33,529 bases of DNA. Source: an uncultured Bacteroidota bacterium (GTDB lineage Bacteria > Bacteroidota > Bacteroidia > Chitinophagales > Saprospiraceae). The notes under the pieces are model-generated. The model did not search any database. It saw nothing but the letters and a program-made list of their open reading frames with translations, and was not told where the DNA came from. How positions within the stretch are numbered: the first letter of the stretch is position 1; every line of letters starts with the position of its first letter. Made by a program: the position numbers and the translations under genes. Where the stretch lies: the NCBI GenBank assembly GCA_903905445.1, contig CAIVGO010000249.1:1-33529 (forward strand), read 5' to 3'. Shown here one piece after another: positions 9,020-16,405 of the stretch.

Positions 9020-9662
9020 GAAGCGAATTTAAGTTGATTACATACCAGGTTGCCTTCGCAAAGGCGGGTGCCAACGAACGTACCGATCCGGGTAAAGCGC
9101 GGTGCTTTACATGATCTTGTGGCGCTTGCGATCGCCACCAAAACAGTCATAGTGTAGTTTGAAATCTGGATCGTTCTGAGCCGTAACTCCTAAAACGAAG
9201 GTTCATAAACGTTGCAAAGGAAAGCCTCCAGCCAGCTGTCTCTTTTGCGATTTGTTCTTTTTGATGCTATTAATACACCATTGCCATGTACCCTCGTTTT
9301 ATGCTTGTTACTATTACTAATACAAAATCAGGCCAATTTTTTGGCACTAAAAAAACGAATGCCGCGTTCATATCACATAAAAAAAACAAGTATTTGAGGT
9401 CGGTTTATTCCGAATTTTAATATTTAACCTTCCATTAAAAGACCTTCATACTAAACCCCAAAGCGCCCAGAACAGTTAATTATAAAATGATTATAAATTA
9501 AAAATACACACTATAATTAGTACAAAAATACTATTGCGCGCATGAAAAACATACACTATATAGCAGCCCGACAAAGAATAATGTCAGCCCCAAAACACCC
9601 GAAATTTATTTTGAAAATGCTAAATTTTGCAAGCCGCCCGACAATTCAAACAAACCAGGTCG
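9020..9662. other. Gene-free stretch with a cluster of small inverted repeats
   Basis: No convincing gene is seen in these 643 bp. The right part (about 9340-9640) is AT-rich. The left part holds three short inverted repeats in a row: GCCTT/AAGGC (9052-9065), GTAAAGC/GCTTTAC (9092-9110) and GTGGCG/CGCCAC (9119-9138). They are more GC-rich than the surroundings and could be a structured RNA or a decayed palindromic repeat. A plus-strand frame at 9212-9397 encodes a Leu-rich peptide but shows no supporting features. Confidence 0.45.
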
Positions 9663-10823
9663 CTAGTTGCCCACGGTTTTAACCACTTTTTTCACGACCG
9701 TTTTTTCGCCAGACTTGAACTGAACGAAGTATACACCAGGTGAAAGGTTGGGCATCTCTAAGCGGTACATACCGGCATTCAGGTTTTTAAGTGGCAAAAG
9801 GATGCCAACAATGCGTCCTGTCTCATCTGTAACATCAATGGCCACTGCCGAAGCTTTCGCCAAGTCAAGATCAATGGTGACCTTGGTAACATATGGGTTC
9901 GGATATATTTTTACGTCAAAAATGGGATCTGTCAAACCCGTTCCAGCACGCAACAACTCTTCACTTCGCTTTGGTGATTTAGAAACCCAGTTGAATTCAC
10001 CGCTGCTGGTGGAGGTCGAAACCCCTACTGATCGCTTAGGCTGCGCGATCCAACGGATTGTGTTTGCCAAAAAGTGCGAACTCTCTATTTCATCATAATA
10101 ATACTCTAACCCTAAATAAGCCACTTTACCCGCTGCTAAACATTTATAGCCCATCACCGGATACCCACGTACATCTGCAATGGTTACAAAGCCCGGATCA
10201 GAAATGTCCAACGGATAAGCATAGTTCTTTAATGCCTTTTCACCAGAAAAACCAGCCAAAACTGGATGGTCCAAAACCACGGAATGAATCATCGGCTCTG
10301 CACAGAAATACCCAAAATCCAAATCAAACAAACCCAATTGTTGTAAGATCGAAAATTCGTGCGTCCCAGTCAAGATAATCCCGCCGCCATTTTTTACATA
10401 CTGCGTCAGTATTTTGCTGTACGCCTTCAAAATTTCGGCATTGCCGCCAGAAGGATAAGCAATCACCACAACCTCATTACCTGTAAGTGCCTGTTGTAAT
10501 TCCTCCGCAGAACCATCCCAAAAGTCGGAAACCACACTCGAAGGCAAACGCTGTTGTATAATACGATGCACCTTGTTCGCATACGCACTGTCATAAGCCG
10601 TATAATTCATCATTAATACGTGCAGCGGGGCACTCGTATCCGCTTCAACAACGGCCTCCGAAAAGATGCCCATAGGCACACTCCGATCGTTCGAGTGAAA
10701 AAAATGCGATTCTGTTGTGTTAACAGAAAATGGGCGCTCGCCAAACTTTGGCTTTTCTGCCCGAAAGGCAGAAAGACCCACAAGGCCCGTCACCAACGCA
10801 AAAATGAAAGCAGCGCGAAGCAT
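9663..10823 (-). CDS. Secreted glutamine-amidotransferase-like protein with T9SS sorting domain
   Basis: I chose ATG 10823 because it starts directly with a signal peptide (MLRAAFIFALVTGLVGLSAF); the frame upstream offers only a TTG. The product is 386 residues. The central part (about 75-275) looks like a GATase1-like/ThuA-type fold: strand HVLMMNY, VVVIAYPSGG, the turn NGGGIILTGTHEF, then a late KVAYLGLEYYYDE strand. I see no clear catalytic Cys-His-Glu triad of active amidotransferases. The last 80 or so residues form a T9SS type A sorting domain: FDVKIYPNPY, GRIVG, LNAGMYRLEM, SPGVYFVQF, ending KTVVKKVVKTVGN. The protein is expected to be exported across the outer membrane and possibly surface-anchored. 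The substrate is unknown. A good promoter lies at 10918-10948. Confidence 0.8.
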   Translation of the reverse strand: MLRAAFIFALVTGLVGLSAFRAEKPKFGERPFSVNTTESHFFHSNDRSVPMGIFSEAVVEADTSAPLHVLMMNYTAYDSAYANKVHRIIQQRLPSSVVSDFWDGSAEELQQALTGNEVVVIAYPSGGNAEILKAYSKILTQYVKNGGGIILTGTHEFSILQQLGLFDLDFGYFCAEPMIHSVVLDHPVLAGFSGEKALKNYAYPLDISDPGFVTIADVRGYPVMGYKCLAAGKVAYLGLEYYYDEIESSHFLANTIRWIAQPKRSVGVSTSTSSGEFNWVSKSPKRSEELLRAGTGLTDPIFDVKIYPNPYVTKVTIDLDLAKASAVAIDVTDETGRIVGILLPLKNLNAGMYRLEMPNLSPGVYFVQFKSGEKTVVKKVVKTVGN

Positions 10824-10917
10824 GTAGAGTATTTTTATACGATAACAATGTTTAACCAACTAACGCAAAAGCACATTCACTTGGTATGCAGCATTTCAGA
10901 TGCTTTTTAAAAGTGCG

Positions 10918-10948
10918 CAAAGATACGCCTTTTGCATCAGCATCCAAA
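10918..10948 (-). promoter_or_regulatory. Bacteroidota-type promoter for the T9SS-tailed protein
   Basis: On the minus strand TTTG (10948-10945) is followed after 19 bp by TATCTTTG (10925-10918), matching the Bacteroidota -33 TTTG / -7 TAnnTTTG pattern. Transcription would start about 85-90 bp before ATG 10823. Confidence 0.7.
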
Positions 10949-10983
10949 ACCTACCTTTACCTTATTATAAACGCCCTTCGCTC

Positions 10984-11029
10984 AAAAAACTAAGCGTCCT
11001 GTTGGACTTCATGCCCAACAAGACGCTTA
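10984..11029 (-). terminator. Intrinsic terminator after the YceI-family gene
   Basis: A near-perfect hairpin pairs AAGCGTC-TGTTGG (from 10992) with CCAACA-GACGCTT (to 11028). On the minus strand it is followed immediately by AGTTTTTTG (10984-10989). It sits about 27 bp past the stop of the YceI-family gene. Confidence 0.8.
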
Positions 11030-11055
11030 AATATCATGCTTCGGTTAACCCAAAA

Positions 11056-11637
11056 TTACTTGGTTGCAACCAGGTTTACTTGAAGATCAAACTCGTCATA
11101 AATGGTTTTATCGCCCAAACCATCAAAGAAAGAACCTGAACCGTACTTAACGTTGAACTCAGAACGGTCAACTACGATTTTACCAGAAGCGGTAACTTTA
11201 TTTCCGCTATCAGTAACGGCAGCAAGAAACTTCACCTCTTTGGTCGTTTCTTTAATCGTCAGATTACCAATGATTTTGTAATTGCCTTTGCTATCTTGTG
11301 GAATGGCGCGGGTGATGACAAATTTTGATGTAGGGAATTTCGCTACGCCAAAAAAGTCTTCGCTAGCCAAGTGACCAACTAATTTAGTAGCATACTCGCC
11401 TTCCATATCGGTATCCTTAATGGTCGTCATGTCGATGTCAAATGAACCACCACTCAATTTGCCATCTGTAAACTGTACAGTACCGTTTTTCACTTTCACT
11501 GTGCCCGTGTGTTGGCCGGTAACTTTGTAACCTGTCCAAACAATAACGCTCGCATTGGTGTCAACGTTGTAATTTACTGGAGCAATTGCTGCCATCGCAA
11601 GAATAGCCAACAAGGGGAGGAAAAGAAATTTTTTCAT
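11056..11637 (-). CDS. YceI-family periplasmic lipid-binding protein
   Basis: The 193-residue product starts at ATG 11637 with a signal peptide (MKKFLFLPLLAILAMAAIA). The frame continues upstream only to a TTG that lies inside the promoter -7 element, so that start is excluded. The mature part carries YceI lipocalin-like beta-barrel features: VDTNASVIVWTGYKVTGQHTGTV near the N-terminus, LSGGSFDIDMTTI, then LASEDFFGVAKFPTSKF and the late VDRSEFNVKYGSG. Family members bind isoprenoid or other apolar molecules in the periplasm; the ligand here is unknown. The gene is monocistronic, with its own promoter (11677-11709) and terminator (10984-11029), and is divergent from rplS. Confidence 0.92.
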   Translation of the reverse strand: MKKFLFLPLLAILAMAAIAPVNYNVDTNASVIVWTGYKVTGQHTGTVKVKNGTVQFTDGKLSGGSFDIDMTTIKDTDMEGEYATKLVGHLASEDFFGVAKFPTSKFVITRAIPQDSKGNYKIIGNLTIKETTKEVKFLAAVTDSGNKVTASGKIVVDRSEFNVKYGSGSFFDGLGDKTIYDEFDLQVNLVATK

Positions 11638-11676
11638 TGTTTTAATTTTAATGTGATTTAAGAACTTTTTGTACTG

Positions 11677-11709
11677 CAAAGATACACATTTTTGATGTCA
11701 TAAAAACAA
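11677..11709 (-). promoter_or_regulatory. Promoter of the YceI-family gene
   Basis: On the minus strand TTG (11709-11707), a 22-bp spacer and TATCTTTG (11684-11677) match the Bacteroidota consensus. The predicted leader is about 32-35 nt before ATG 11637. Confidence 0.7.
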
Positions 11710-11836
11710 GTGTCGTAACACTAAATTAACATTTTAAACACCCAAACCGGAAAAACAACCCCTCAACCAGGCATTTGAAGCACTCAAATCGGATGAATTT
11801 ACTAACCATAAAGAATTTTTAAACTTTTTACAGGGA

Positions 11837-11871
11837 TTGTTTTAATTTCCTGGCAAATAGATATACCTTTG
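11837..11871 (+). promoter_or_regulatory. Promoter of rplS
   Basis: TTG at 11837-11839 is followed after 24 bp by TACCTTTG (11864-11871). The -7 element fits the Bacteroidota consensus well; the spacing to the TTG is slightly long. The leader would be about 33 nt. Confidence 0.6.
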
Positions 11872-11911
11872 CGCCTCTAAATTTTGGAAGTACCATAAAC
11901 ATAATATTACA

Positions 11912-12283
11912 ATGAAAGAATTGGAAGCAATTCAGTTTGTACAGGACCAACTGCTGACAAAGCCGGCGTTTCCTAGTTTCAAAACGGGCGATACCATCAT
12001 CGTGACCTATAAAATTGTAGAGGGTGACAAAACCCGTGAGCAGGATTATCGTGGCGACGTGATTCAAATCAAAGGCCATGCATTGACCCGCACCTTCACC
12101 GTTCGCAAAATTTCCCATGGCGTTGGTGTTGAGCGTATCTTCGCCTTCTCTAACCCAAACATCGCTGGCATTCAGGTGATCAAGCGTGGTCGCGTACGTC
12201 GTGCACGTCTGTACTACCTCCGTGGATTGGTAGGTAAAAAAGCACGTATCAAGGAATTGAAATATACCAGCAACGATAATTGA
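11912..12283 (+). CDS. rplS: 50S ribosomal protein L19
   Basis: The 123-residue product is a full-length L19, which lies at the 30S-50S interface of the ribosome. Diagnostic blocks are FKTGDTIIVTYKI near residue 23, the central GVGVERIFAFSNP, and GRVRRARLYYLRGLVGKKARIKE at the C-terminal end. It stands alone between the divergent YceI-family gene and the convergent pruA, with a Bacteroidota-type promoter upstream and a strong hairpin terminator downstream. It is not in the rpsP-rimM-trmD-rplS operon seen in many other bacteria. Confidence 0.98.
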   Translation: MKELEAIQFVQDQLLTKPAFPSFKTGDTIIVTYKIVEGDKTREQDYRGDVIQIKGHALTRTFTVRKISHGVGVERIFAFSNPNIAGIQVIKRGRVRRARLYYLRGLVGKKARIKELKYTSNDN

Positions 12284-12305
12284 TTTTTTCGCTTCGCTGA
12301 CTTGC

Positions 12306-12344
12306 AAAAGCGGCACTCGGTTAATTCCGAGCGCCGCTTTTTTA
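12306..12344. terminator. Bidirectional terminator between rplS and pruA
   Basis: The hairpin AAAGCGGC-CTCGG / CCGAG-GCCGCTTT has a TTAATT loop. It is followed by TTTTTT on the plus strand and TTTT on the minus strand. It lies 22 bp past the rplS stop and 20 bp past the pruA stop, so it can serve both converging genes. Confidence 0.85.
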
Positions 12345-12363
12345 TTGCCTTTTTTAAGACTCC

Positions 12364-13995
12364 CTACGATTCTAACATAAATGGATACCGATAGTCGGTA
12401 GGAGAAACCAAGGTTTCCTTGATCGTACGCGGTGACAACCAACGGTACATATTCAATATCGACCCCGCCTTATCGTTTGTGCCTGAAGCACGGCCGCCGC
12501 CAAATGGCTGTTGCCCAACTACTGCACCGGTAGGCTTGTCATTGACGTAATAATTGCCCGCCGCATGCCGCAACTTGCTGTTCGCCAACGCCAACGCATC
12601 CCGATCCCGAGCAAAAATAGCCCCGGTTAATGCATAAGGTGAAGTGCTGTTTACCAAATCCAAGGTCGATTCATAAGCAGCATCCGGGTAAACATAAATA
12701 CTGAGTACCGGACCAAAGATCTCTTCACACATGGTCACATAATTCGGATCGGATACCAATAATACCGTTGGTTCGATAAAATAACCCTCCGTTTTATCAA
12801 AATTTCCACCTGCAATTACCTCAACTTTATCCGATTTTTTGGCAGCAGTCAGATAAGCGGCAATCTTGTCAAAGGACTTTTCATCAATAACCGCATTGAC
12901 AAAATGGCTAAAATCTTCAACGGTGCCCATTTTTATGTCGGCTAAATCCGCCAGCATGCTTGTTTTTACCGCAGGCCACAAACTTTCAGGCACGTACGCA
13001 CGCGAGGCTGCCGAACACTTCTGACCTTGATACTCAAAAGCACCGCGCACCAAACCAACCGCAACCGCTTGCGCATCGGCAGAAGCATGTACCATCACAA
13101 AGTCTTTACCACCCGTTTCCCCCACGATACGCGGATAGGTTCGATATAAGGGCAGATTTTCTCCGATTGTTTTCCATAAACGCTGAAAAACACCCGTACT
13201 TCCTGTGAAATGCAAACCCGCAAAATCTGGGTGCTTAAAGACAATCTCACCAACGGTCGGACCATCAACATACACCAAATTAATAACGCCCGCTGGTAAA
13301 CCCGCTTCCTGTAAGATTTCCATGATGACTGCTGCCGAATAAATTTGTGATTCAGCGGGCTTCCATACCGCTACATTGCCCAACATCGCGGGCGCGGAAG
13401 GCAAATTACCCGCAATCGCGGTAAAATTGAAAGGCGTCAACGCAAATACAAACCCCTCCAGCGGACGCCAATCGGTCCGATTCCAGGTGTTTTTGGTACT
13501 CAAAGGCTGCACTTTGTATATTTCTTCCATAAAATACACATTGTAACGCCAAAAATCAGCCAACTCACAAATACAGTCTATCTCGGCCTGAAACGCATTT
13601 TTACTTTGGCAAAGCATGGTCGCAGCGGCCATTTTTGCCCGATATGGACCGGTTAACAGATCGGCTGCCCGTAAAAAAATAGCGGCACGCTCTTGCCAAG
13701 GCATAGCTTCCCAACTTGGTTTTGCAGCCAGCGCAGCATCAATAGCAGCGGTAACATGGCTTGCATTCCCCTTCGAATAATGGCCCAGGTGCTGCTTTAA
13801 CGCATGTGGCGGATGCATGGCCACTTTTGCGTCGGTAAATACCTCGGCACCACCAATGTACATCGGGATATCGCGGGAATTGCTGTGGGCCGCTGCTAGG
13901 GCGGCCTTTAAAGCCACTTTTTCCGCAGAACCCGGCGCGTAATTGAGCACCGGTTCATTCACTGGACGTGGAACGGTGAATATTGCATCAGTCAT
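12364..13995 (-). CDS. pruA: L-glutamate gamma-semialdehyde (delta-1-pyrroline-5-carboxylate) dehydrogenase
   Basis: The 543-residue protein is a class-4-type aldehyde dehydrogenase of the usual length for stand-alone P5C dehydrogenase. It oxidises glutamate semialdehyde to glutamate with NAD+ in proline catabolism. The catalytic glutamate is E293 in VGETGGKD and the catalytic cysteine is C327 in YQGQKCSAASR. GSTGVF is the nucleotide-binding segment, and EIFGPVLSIYVYPD and QPFGGGRASGTNDKAGS are typical late blocks. There is no proline dehydrogenase domain, so this is the single-domain form. It lies 46 bp downstream of coaD on the same strand and may be read with it, though the functions are unrelated. 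ATG 13995 gives the conserved N-terminus. Confidence 0.96.
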   Translation of the reverse strand: MTDAIFTVPRPVNEPVLNYAPGSAEKVALKAALAAAHSNSRDIPMYIGGAEVFTDAKVAMHPPHALKQHLGHYSKGNASHVTAAIDAALAAKPSWEAMPWQERAAIFLRAADLLTGPYRAKMAAATMLCQSKNAFQAEIDCICELADFWRYNVYFMEEIYKVQPLSTKNTWNRTDWRPLEGFVFALTPFNFTAIAGNLPSAPAMLGNVAVWKPAESQIYSAAVIMEILQEAGLPAGVINLVYVDGPTVGEIVFKHPDFAGLHFTGSTGVFQRLWKTIGENLPLYRTYPRIVGETGGKDFVMVHASADAQAVAVGLVRGAFEYQGQKCSAASRAYVPESLWPAVKTSMLADLADIKMGTVEDFSHFVNAVIDEKSFDKIAAYLTAAKKSDKVEVIAGGNFDKTEGYFIEPTVLLVSDPNYVTMCEEIFGPVLSIYVYPDAAYESTLDLVNSTSPYALTGAIFARDRDALALANSKLRHAAGNYYVNDKPTGAVVGQQPFGGGRASGTNDKAGSILNMYRWLSPRTIKETLVSPTDYRYPFMLES

Positions 13996-14041
13996 CTTGA
14001 AATGGTTTTATAAATTTGGATAGGTATTCTTGCATGCAGCA

Positions 14042-14506
14042 TTACTGCAATTCAATTTTTATCTCGGTGGGTATAAAAGGAGTTGCATCCGCTCCCCCTA
14101 CGATGATTTCCCGCACAATTGTACTGCTTATATGAGAAAATTCTGGCTGCGCAATCAAAAATACGGTTTCAATGCCGCCACCTACAATATGATTCAACTG
14201 CGAAATGGTCTTCTCATAATCAAAATCAGAAGCATTTCTAAGTCCGCGCAATAAGTACCGGGCACCGATCCGCTGACAGTAGTGGGCCGTCAAGTTTTGA
14301 AACTGATCTACCCCAACGGTAGGGTAACTTTCAAAAACAAGCCGCAACCACGCCAAACGTTGCTCAAGTGGAAACAAGTACTTTTTGGTGGAATTCACGC
14401 CAACCGCAATGATGATTTTATCAAAAAGCGGAAGTGCCCGCCTGACTAAATCAACGTGGCCCGTGGTAATCGGATCAAAAGACCCTGGGAAAACAGCAAT
14501 TTTCAT
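14042..14506 (-). CDS. coaD: Phosphopantetheine adenylyltransferase
   Basis: The 154-residue protein transfers AMP from ATP to 4'-phosphopantetheine, the penultimate step of coenzyme A synthesis, in the cytoplasm. It begins MKIAVFPGSFDPITTGH, with the nucleotidyltransferase (H/T)xGH motif as TTGH. RGLRNASDFDYE and ISSTIVRE match the conserved substrate and ATP sites of the family. The length is normal. The next gene on the strand, pruA, follows after 46 bp. No clear promoter was found upstream. Confidence 0.97.
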   Translation of the reverse strand: MKIAVFPGSFDPITTGHVDLVRRALPLFDKIIIAVGVNSTKKYLFPLEQRLAWLRLVFESYPTVGVDQFQNLTAHYCQRIGARYLLRGLRNASDFDYEKTISQLNHIVGGGIETVFLIAQPEFSHISSTIVREIIVGGADATPFIPTEIKIELQ

Positions 14507-14637
14507 AGAATCAACTTAAGATCGGGCGAAGTTCCGAATTTTACACCACGAAGCCAAAACACAACGCGCCAATTTGCAATCGCGTTAAAATGATCACAAA
14601 TTTTTCGCCCCTCAAACAAATAAACCATTTTATCGTC

Positions 14638-14645
14638 TAAATTTG
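14638..14645 (+). promoter_or_regulatory. Possible -7 element of the YqaE/TM2/DUF2752 cassette
   Basis: TAAATTTG fits TAnnTTTG and lies 84 bp before ATG 14730. No TTG is found at normal -33 spacing, so this is tentative. Confidence 0.35.
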
Positions 14646-14669
14646 CGCATCGGGTTCATTTGTAACCAG

Positions 14670-14702
14670 ACTCGGGCCGAAGCCGAAAAGCCCTAATCGA
14701 GT
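14670..14702 (+). promoter_or_regulatory. Leader hairpin before the membrane cassette
   Basis: ACTC-GGGC (14670-14677) can pair with GCCC-(TAATC)-GAGT (14690-14702), leaving a 12-base loop and a bulge. It would lie in the 5' leader if transcription starts near 14652. There is no T-run, so it may affect stability or translation rather than terminate. Confidence 0.3.
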
Positions 14703-14729
14703 AGGCGCTAAATTCTAATTAATTACTTT

Positions 14730-15209
14730 ATGAAACAACTCATCCTTTCGTTTGTATGCCTGTTGTTCGTTGCAACTATGGCAAATGCTGAAATTACAGC
14801 ATTGAACACCCCACTGTCTGAGTGCAACAGCGCTTCTGACATCAAAGCAATCGACCCACAGTTGGTGAAACTTGGAATGGACAAATTCCTTGAAATCACT
14901 CCTGCTGAGTACAAAAAAATCACAGGCAAACGCCTTGGTTTGAAAAACTCTTTGGCGCTGAAAGCTGCTCAGGTGAAAGTTAAACACGAGATGAAAAATG
15001 CTACGATCTCTCCTGTTGGAACAGCAGGAGACGGCATTACCAAGGGTGTTTACATCCTTTTAGCTATCTTTGGCCTCGCTTGGATCGCTATGGGCTTGAA
15101 ATCTGACTGGTCTGGTAATGACTGGATCGTTAACTTGATCCTGACTTTCCTTTGCTGGTTGCCTGGTTTGATCCACGCACTTGTTAAAATGAAAGACTAC
15201 TACAAGTAA
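14730..15209 (+). CDS. Exported protein with C-terminal YqaE/Pmp3 membrane domain
   Basis: The 159-residue protein has a signal peptide (MKQLILSFVCLLFVATMANA), a charged helical module (about residues 25-90), and a C-terminal two-helix membrane domain of the YqaE/Pmp3 type. The last is seen as WIVNLILTFLCWLPGLIHAL, where the family hallmark is N-x-x-L..W-x-PG-x-x-HA. Stand-alone YqaE proteins are about 50 residues, so this one carries an extra exported module. That module (MDKFLEITPAEYKKITGKRL) is shared with the TM2-domain protein at 15613-16101. A DUF2752 gene follows after 63 bp, which include a hairpin. Pmp3 relatives affect membrane potential and stress responses, but the role here is unknown. 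Confidence 0.8.
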   Translation: MKQLILSFVCLLFVATMANAEITALNTPLSECNSASDIKAIDPQLVKLGMDKFLEITPAEYKKITGKRLGLKNSLALKAAQVKVKHEMKNATISPVGTAGDGITKGVYILLAIFGLAWIAMGLKSDWSGNDWIVNLILTFLCWLPGLIHALVKMKDYYK

Positions 15210-15225
15210 TTTTTGTAAGTCCACC

Positions 15226-15256
15226 GCATTGGCGCGACCAACCGTCGCGCCAATGC
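15226..15256 (+). terminator. Strong hairpin between the YqaE and first DUF2752 genes
   Basis: GCATTGGCGCGAC (15226-15238) pairs perfectly with GTCGCGCCAATGC (15244-15256) across a 5-base loop. The following CCTTTTG is a poor T-run. It may be a weak or partial terminator that lowers expression of the downstream genes. Confidence 0.55.
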
Positions 15257-15272
15257 CTTTTGAAATGACAAT

Positions 15273-15599
15273 ATGAAAACCGGAAAGTTATTCGATTATG
15301 CATACTTGGTGTTTTTGATCCTAACACCGGTAATTGTATTGATTTTACCTGCGGACTATTTCGATTATGGTCCAACAATATGCCCTTCTAAGCGCTTTTT
15401 TGACATCGAATGCTTCGGCTGTGGCATGACAAGAGCAGTCATGCATCTGGTGCACCTCGACTTCGACAGCGCTATTTATTTTAATAAAGGAAGTTTACTG
15501 CTCGCACCTGTGCTGGGCGCCCTTTGGGTATTTTGGATCAAAAATGCCACCATCAAAGTATTGGAAAAGCCAACTCCTGCACCAACTGATCTTCATTAA
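15273..15599 (+). CDS. DUF2752 membrane protein (first copy)
   Basis: The 108-residue membrane protein has DUF2752 hallmarks: a first membrane helix (YLVFLILTPVIVLILPADYF), a cysteine block ECFGCGMTRAVMHL, and a second helix containing LLLAPVLGALWVFWI. A third cysteine lies in TICPSKRFF. Function is unknown for the family. It is clearly paralogous to the protein at 16085-16405 (LPAD[YF]FD.G.[TS]IC and EC..CG[ML]TRA[VL]MHL[VI]H). It lies between the YqaE-domain and TM2-domain genes; the TM2-protein ATG follows 13 bp after its stop. Confidence 0.85.
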   Translation: MKTGKLFDYAYLVFLILTPVIVLILPADYFDYGPTICPSKRFFDIECFGCGMTRAVMHLVHLDFDSAIYFNKGSLLLAPVLGALWVFWIKNATIKVLEKPTPAPTDLH

Positions 15600-15612
15600 A
15601 ATTTTCCAGTCT

Positions 15613-16101
15613 ATGAAACACTTGATTATGCTGACATTCCTCGGAATGTTCCTTACTCCCATGTTTGCGAATACCGCAGCAAACTATTCCAGCGCACAAC
15701 TTGCCATAAAAGTTAAGGAATCTGGCCTCCCTGCTCAAATAAGCCAAATGTCTGTTGAGCAATTTATCGCCTTAACGCCAACCCAGGTAAAAAATATGAC
15801 TGGGGAACGCATGCGCTTTAAGGATATTGTTGCCCTAAAAAGCATTCAAAAAGCAGTAAAAAAAGAAATCGCACAGGAAGGAAATGCCGCTGGAGGCAAA
15901 AGCCAACTAGTTGCTCTACTACTGGTTATTTTTGTGGGTGTTTTTGGAATTCACCGGTCCTACCTTGGATATCCTTTAATTGGGTTCCTTCAACTCATTA
16001 CACTTGGTTTTTGCGGTATCGGAACACTGATTGATTTCTTCCGAATCATTTTTGGCGATTTAAAACCAAGTCGCGGCAGAGAATATGACCCTGCATTCTA
16101 A
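15613..16101 (+). CDS. Exported protein with C-terminal TM2 domain
   Basis: I chose ATG 15613 because it starts a signal peptide (MKHLIMLTFLGMFLTPMFA). The frame extends upstream to an ATG at 15544, but that segment overlaps the preceding gene and lacks signal character. The 162-residue product has a helical exported module (VEQFIALTPTQVKNMTGERM) like that of the YqaE protein, then a TM2 domain: LLLVIFVGVFGIHRSYLGY with the GxxGxHRxYLG signature, and FLQLITLGFCGIGTLIDF. TM2 proteins are small membrane proteins of mostly unknown function. The stop overlaps the start of the next DUF2752 gene by 17 bp, which implies translational coupling. Confidence 0.82.
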   Translation: MKHLIMLTFLGMFLTPMFANTAANYSSAQLAIKVKESGLPAQISQMSVEQFIALTPTQVKNMTGERMRFKDIVALKSIQKAVKKEIAQEGNAAGGKSQLVALLLVIFVGVFGIHRSYLGYPLIGFLQLITLGFCGIGTLIDFFRIIFGDLKPSRGREYDPAF

Positions 16102-16405
16102 ATATCTAAAAATTTGGCGCTACCTGCGCATCCTGTTCTGGATCATCGTGCCGGTAATACTCCTCGTATTACCGGCCGATTTTTTTGACCAAGGCCAATC
16201 AATTTGCCTGTCTATTCTATTATTTAAGCAGGAATGCTATGCTTGTGGACTAACCCGGGCACTGATGCACCTGATCCACTTCGAGTTTGCTGAAGCATAC
16301 TACTATAATATACTTGCATTTATCGTATTCCCCCTACTCGCCTACCAATGGGCCCTTTGGTTTTGGGACGATTGGAAAAAACTTAAACTTACTCGGGCTT
16401 CCTAA
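16085..16405 (+). CDS. DUF2752 membrane protein (second copy)
   Basis: The 106-residue paralogue of the protein at 15273-15599 keeps the same layout: helix ILFWIIVPVILLVLPADFF, cysteine block ECYACGLTRALMHLIHFEF, and a second helix FIVFPLLAYQWALWF. It starts inside the TM2 gene (17-bp overlap). Its TAA (16403-16405) interleaves with the TAG of the convergent 80-residue gene, so no terminator fits between the plus-strand cassette and the minus-strand respiratory block. Function is unknown. Confidence 0.85.
   Translation: MTLHSKYLKIWRYLRILFWIIVPVILLVLPADFFDQGQSICLSILLFKQECYACGLTRALMHLIHFEFAEAYYYNILAFIVFPLLAYQWALWFWDDWKKLKLTRAS

Noticed and set aside
9040-9145. Possible tRNA in the palindrome cluster
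   Set aside because: No cloverleaf with a T-loop GTTCRA and a 7-bp acceptor stem could be drawn.
9212-9397. Plus-strand 61-codon frame with a Leu-rich segment
   Set aside because: No promoter, no partner gene and no recognisable domain; the AT-rich setting makes chance likely. It is kept only as a note in the intergenic entry.
9542-9682. Plus-strand 46-codon frame beginning MKNIHYIAARQR
   Set aside because: It runs into the 3' end of the opposing T9SS-tailed gene and has no supporting signals.
11828-12442. Minus-strand open frame of 204 codons across rplS
   Set aside because: It covers rplS, its promoter, its terminator and the pruA end on the opposite strand; no similarity to any family is seen.
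15544-15612. Upstream ATG as the start of the TM2-domain protein
   Set aside because: It would overlap the DUF2752 gene by 56 bp and add residues that bury the clear signal peptide beginning at 15613.
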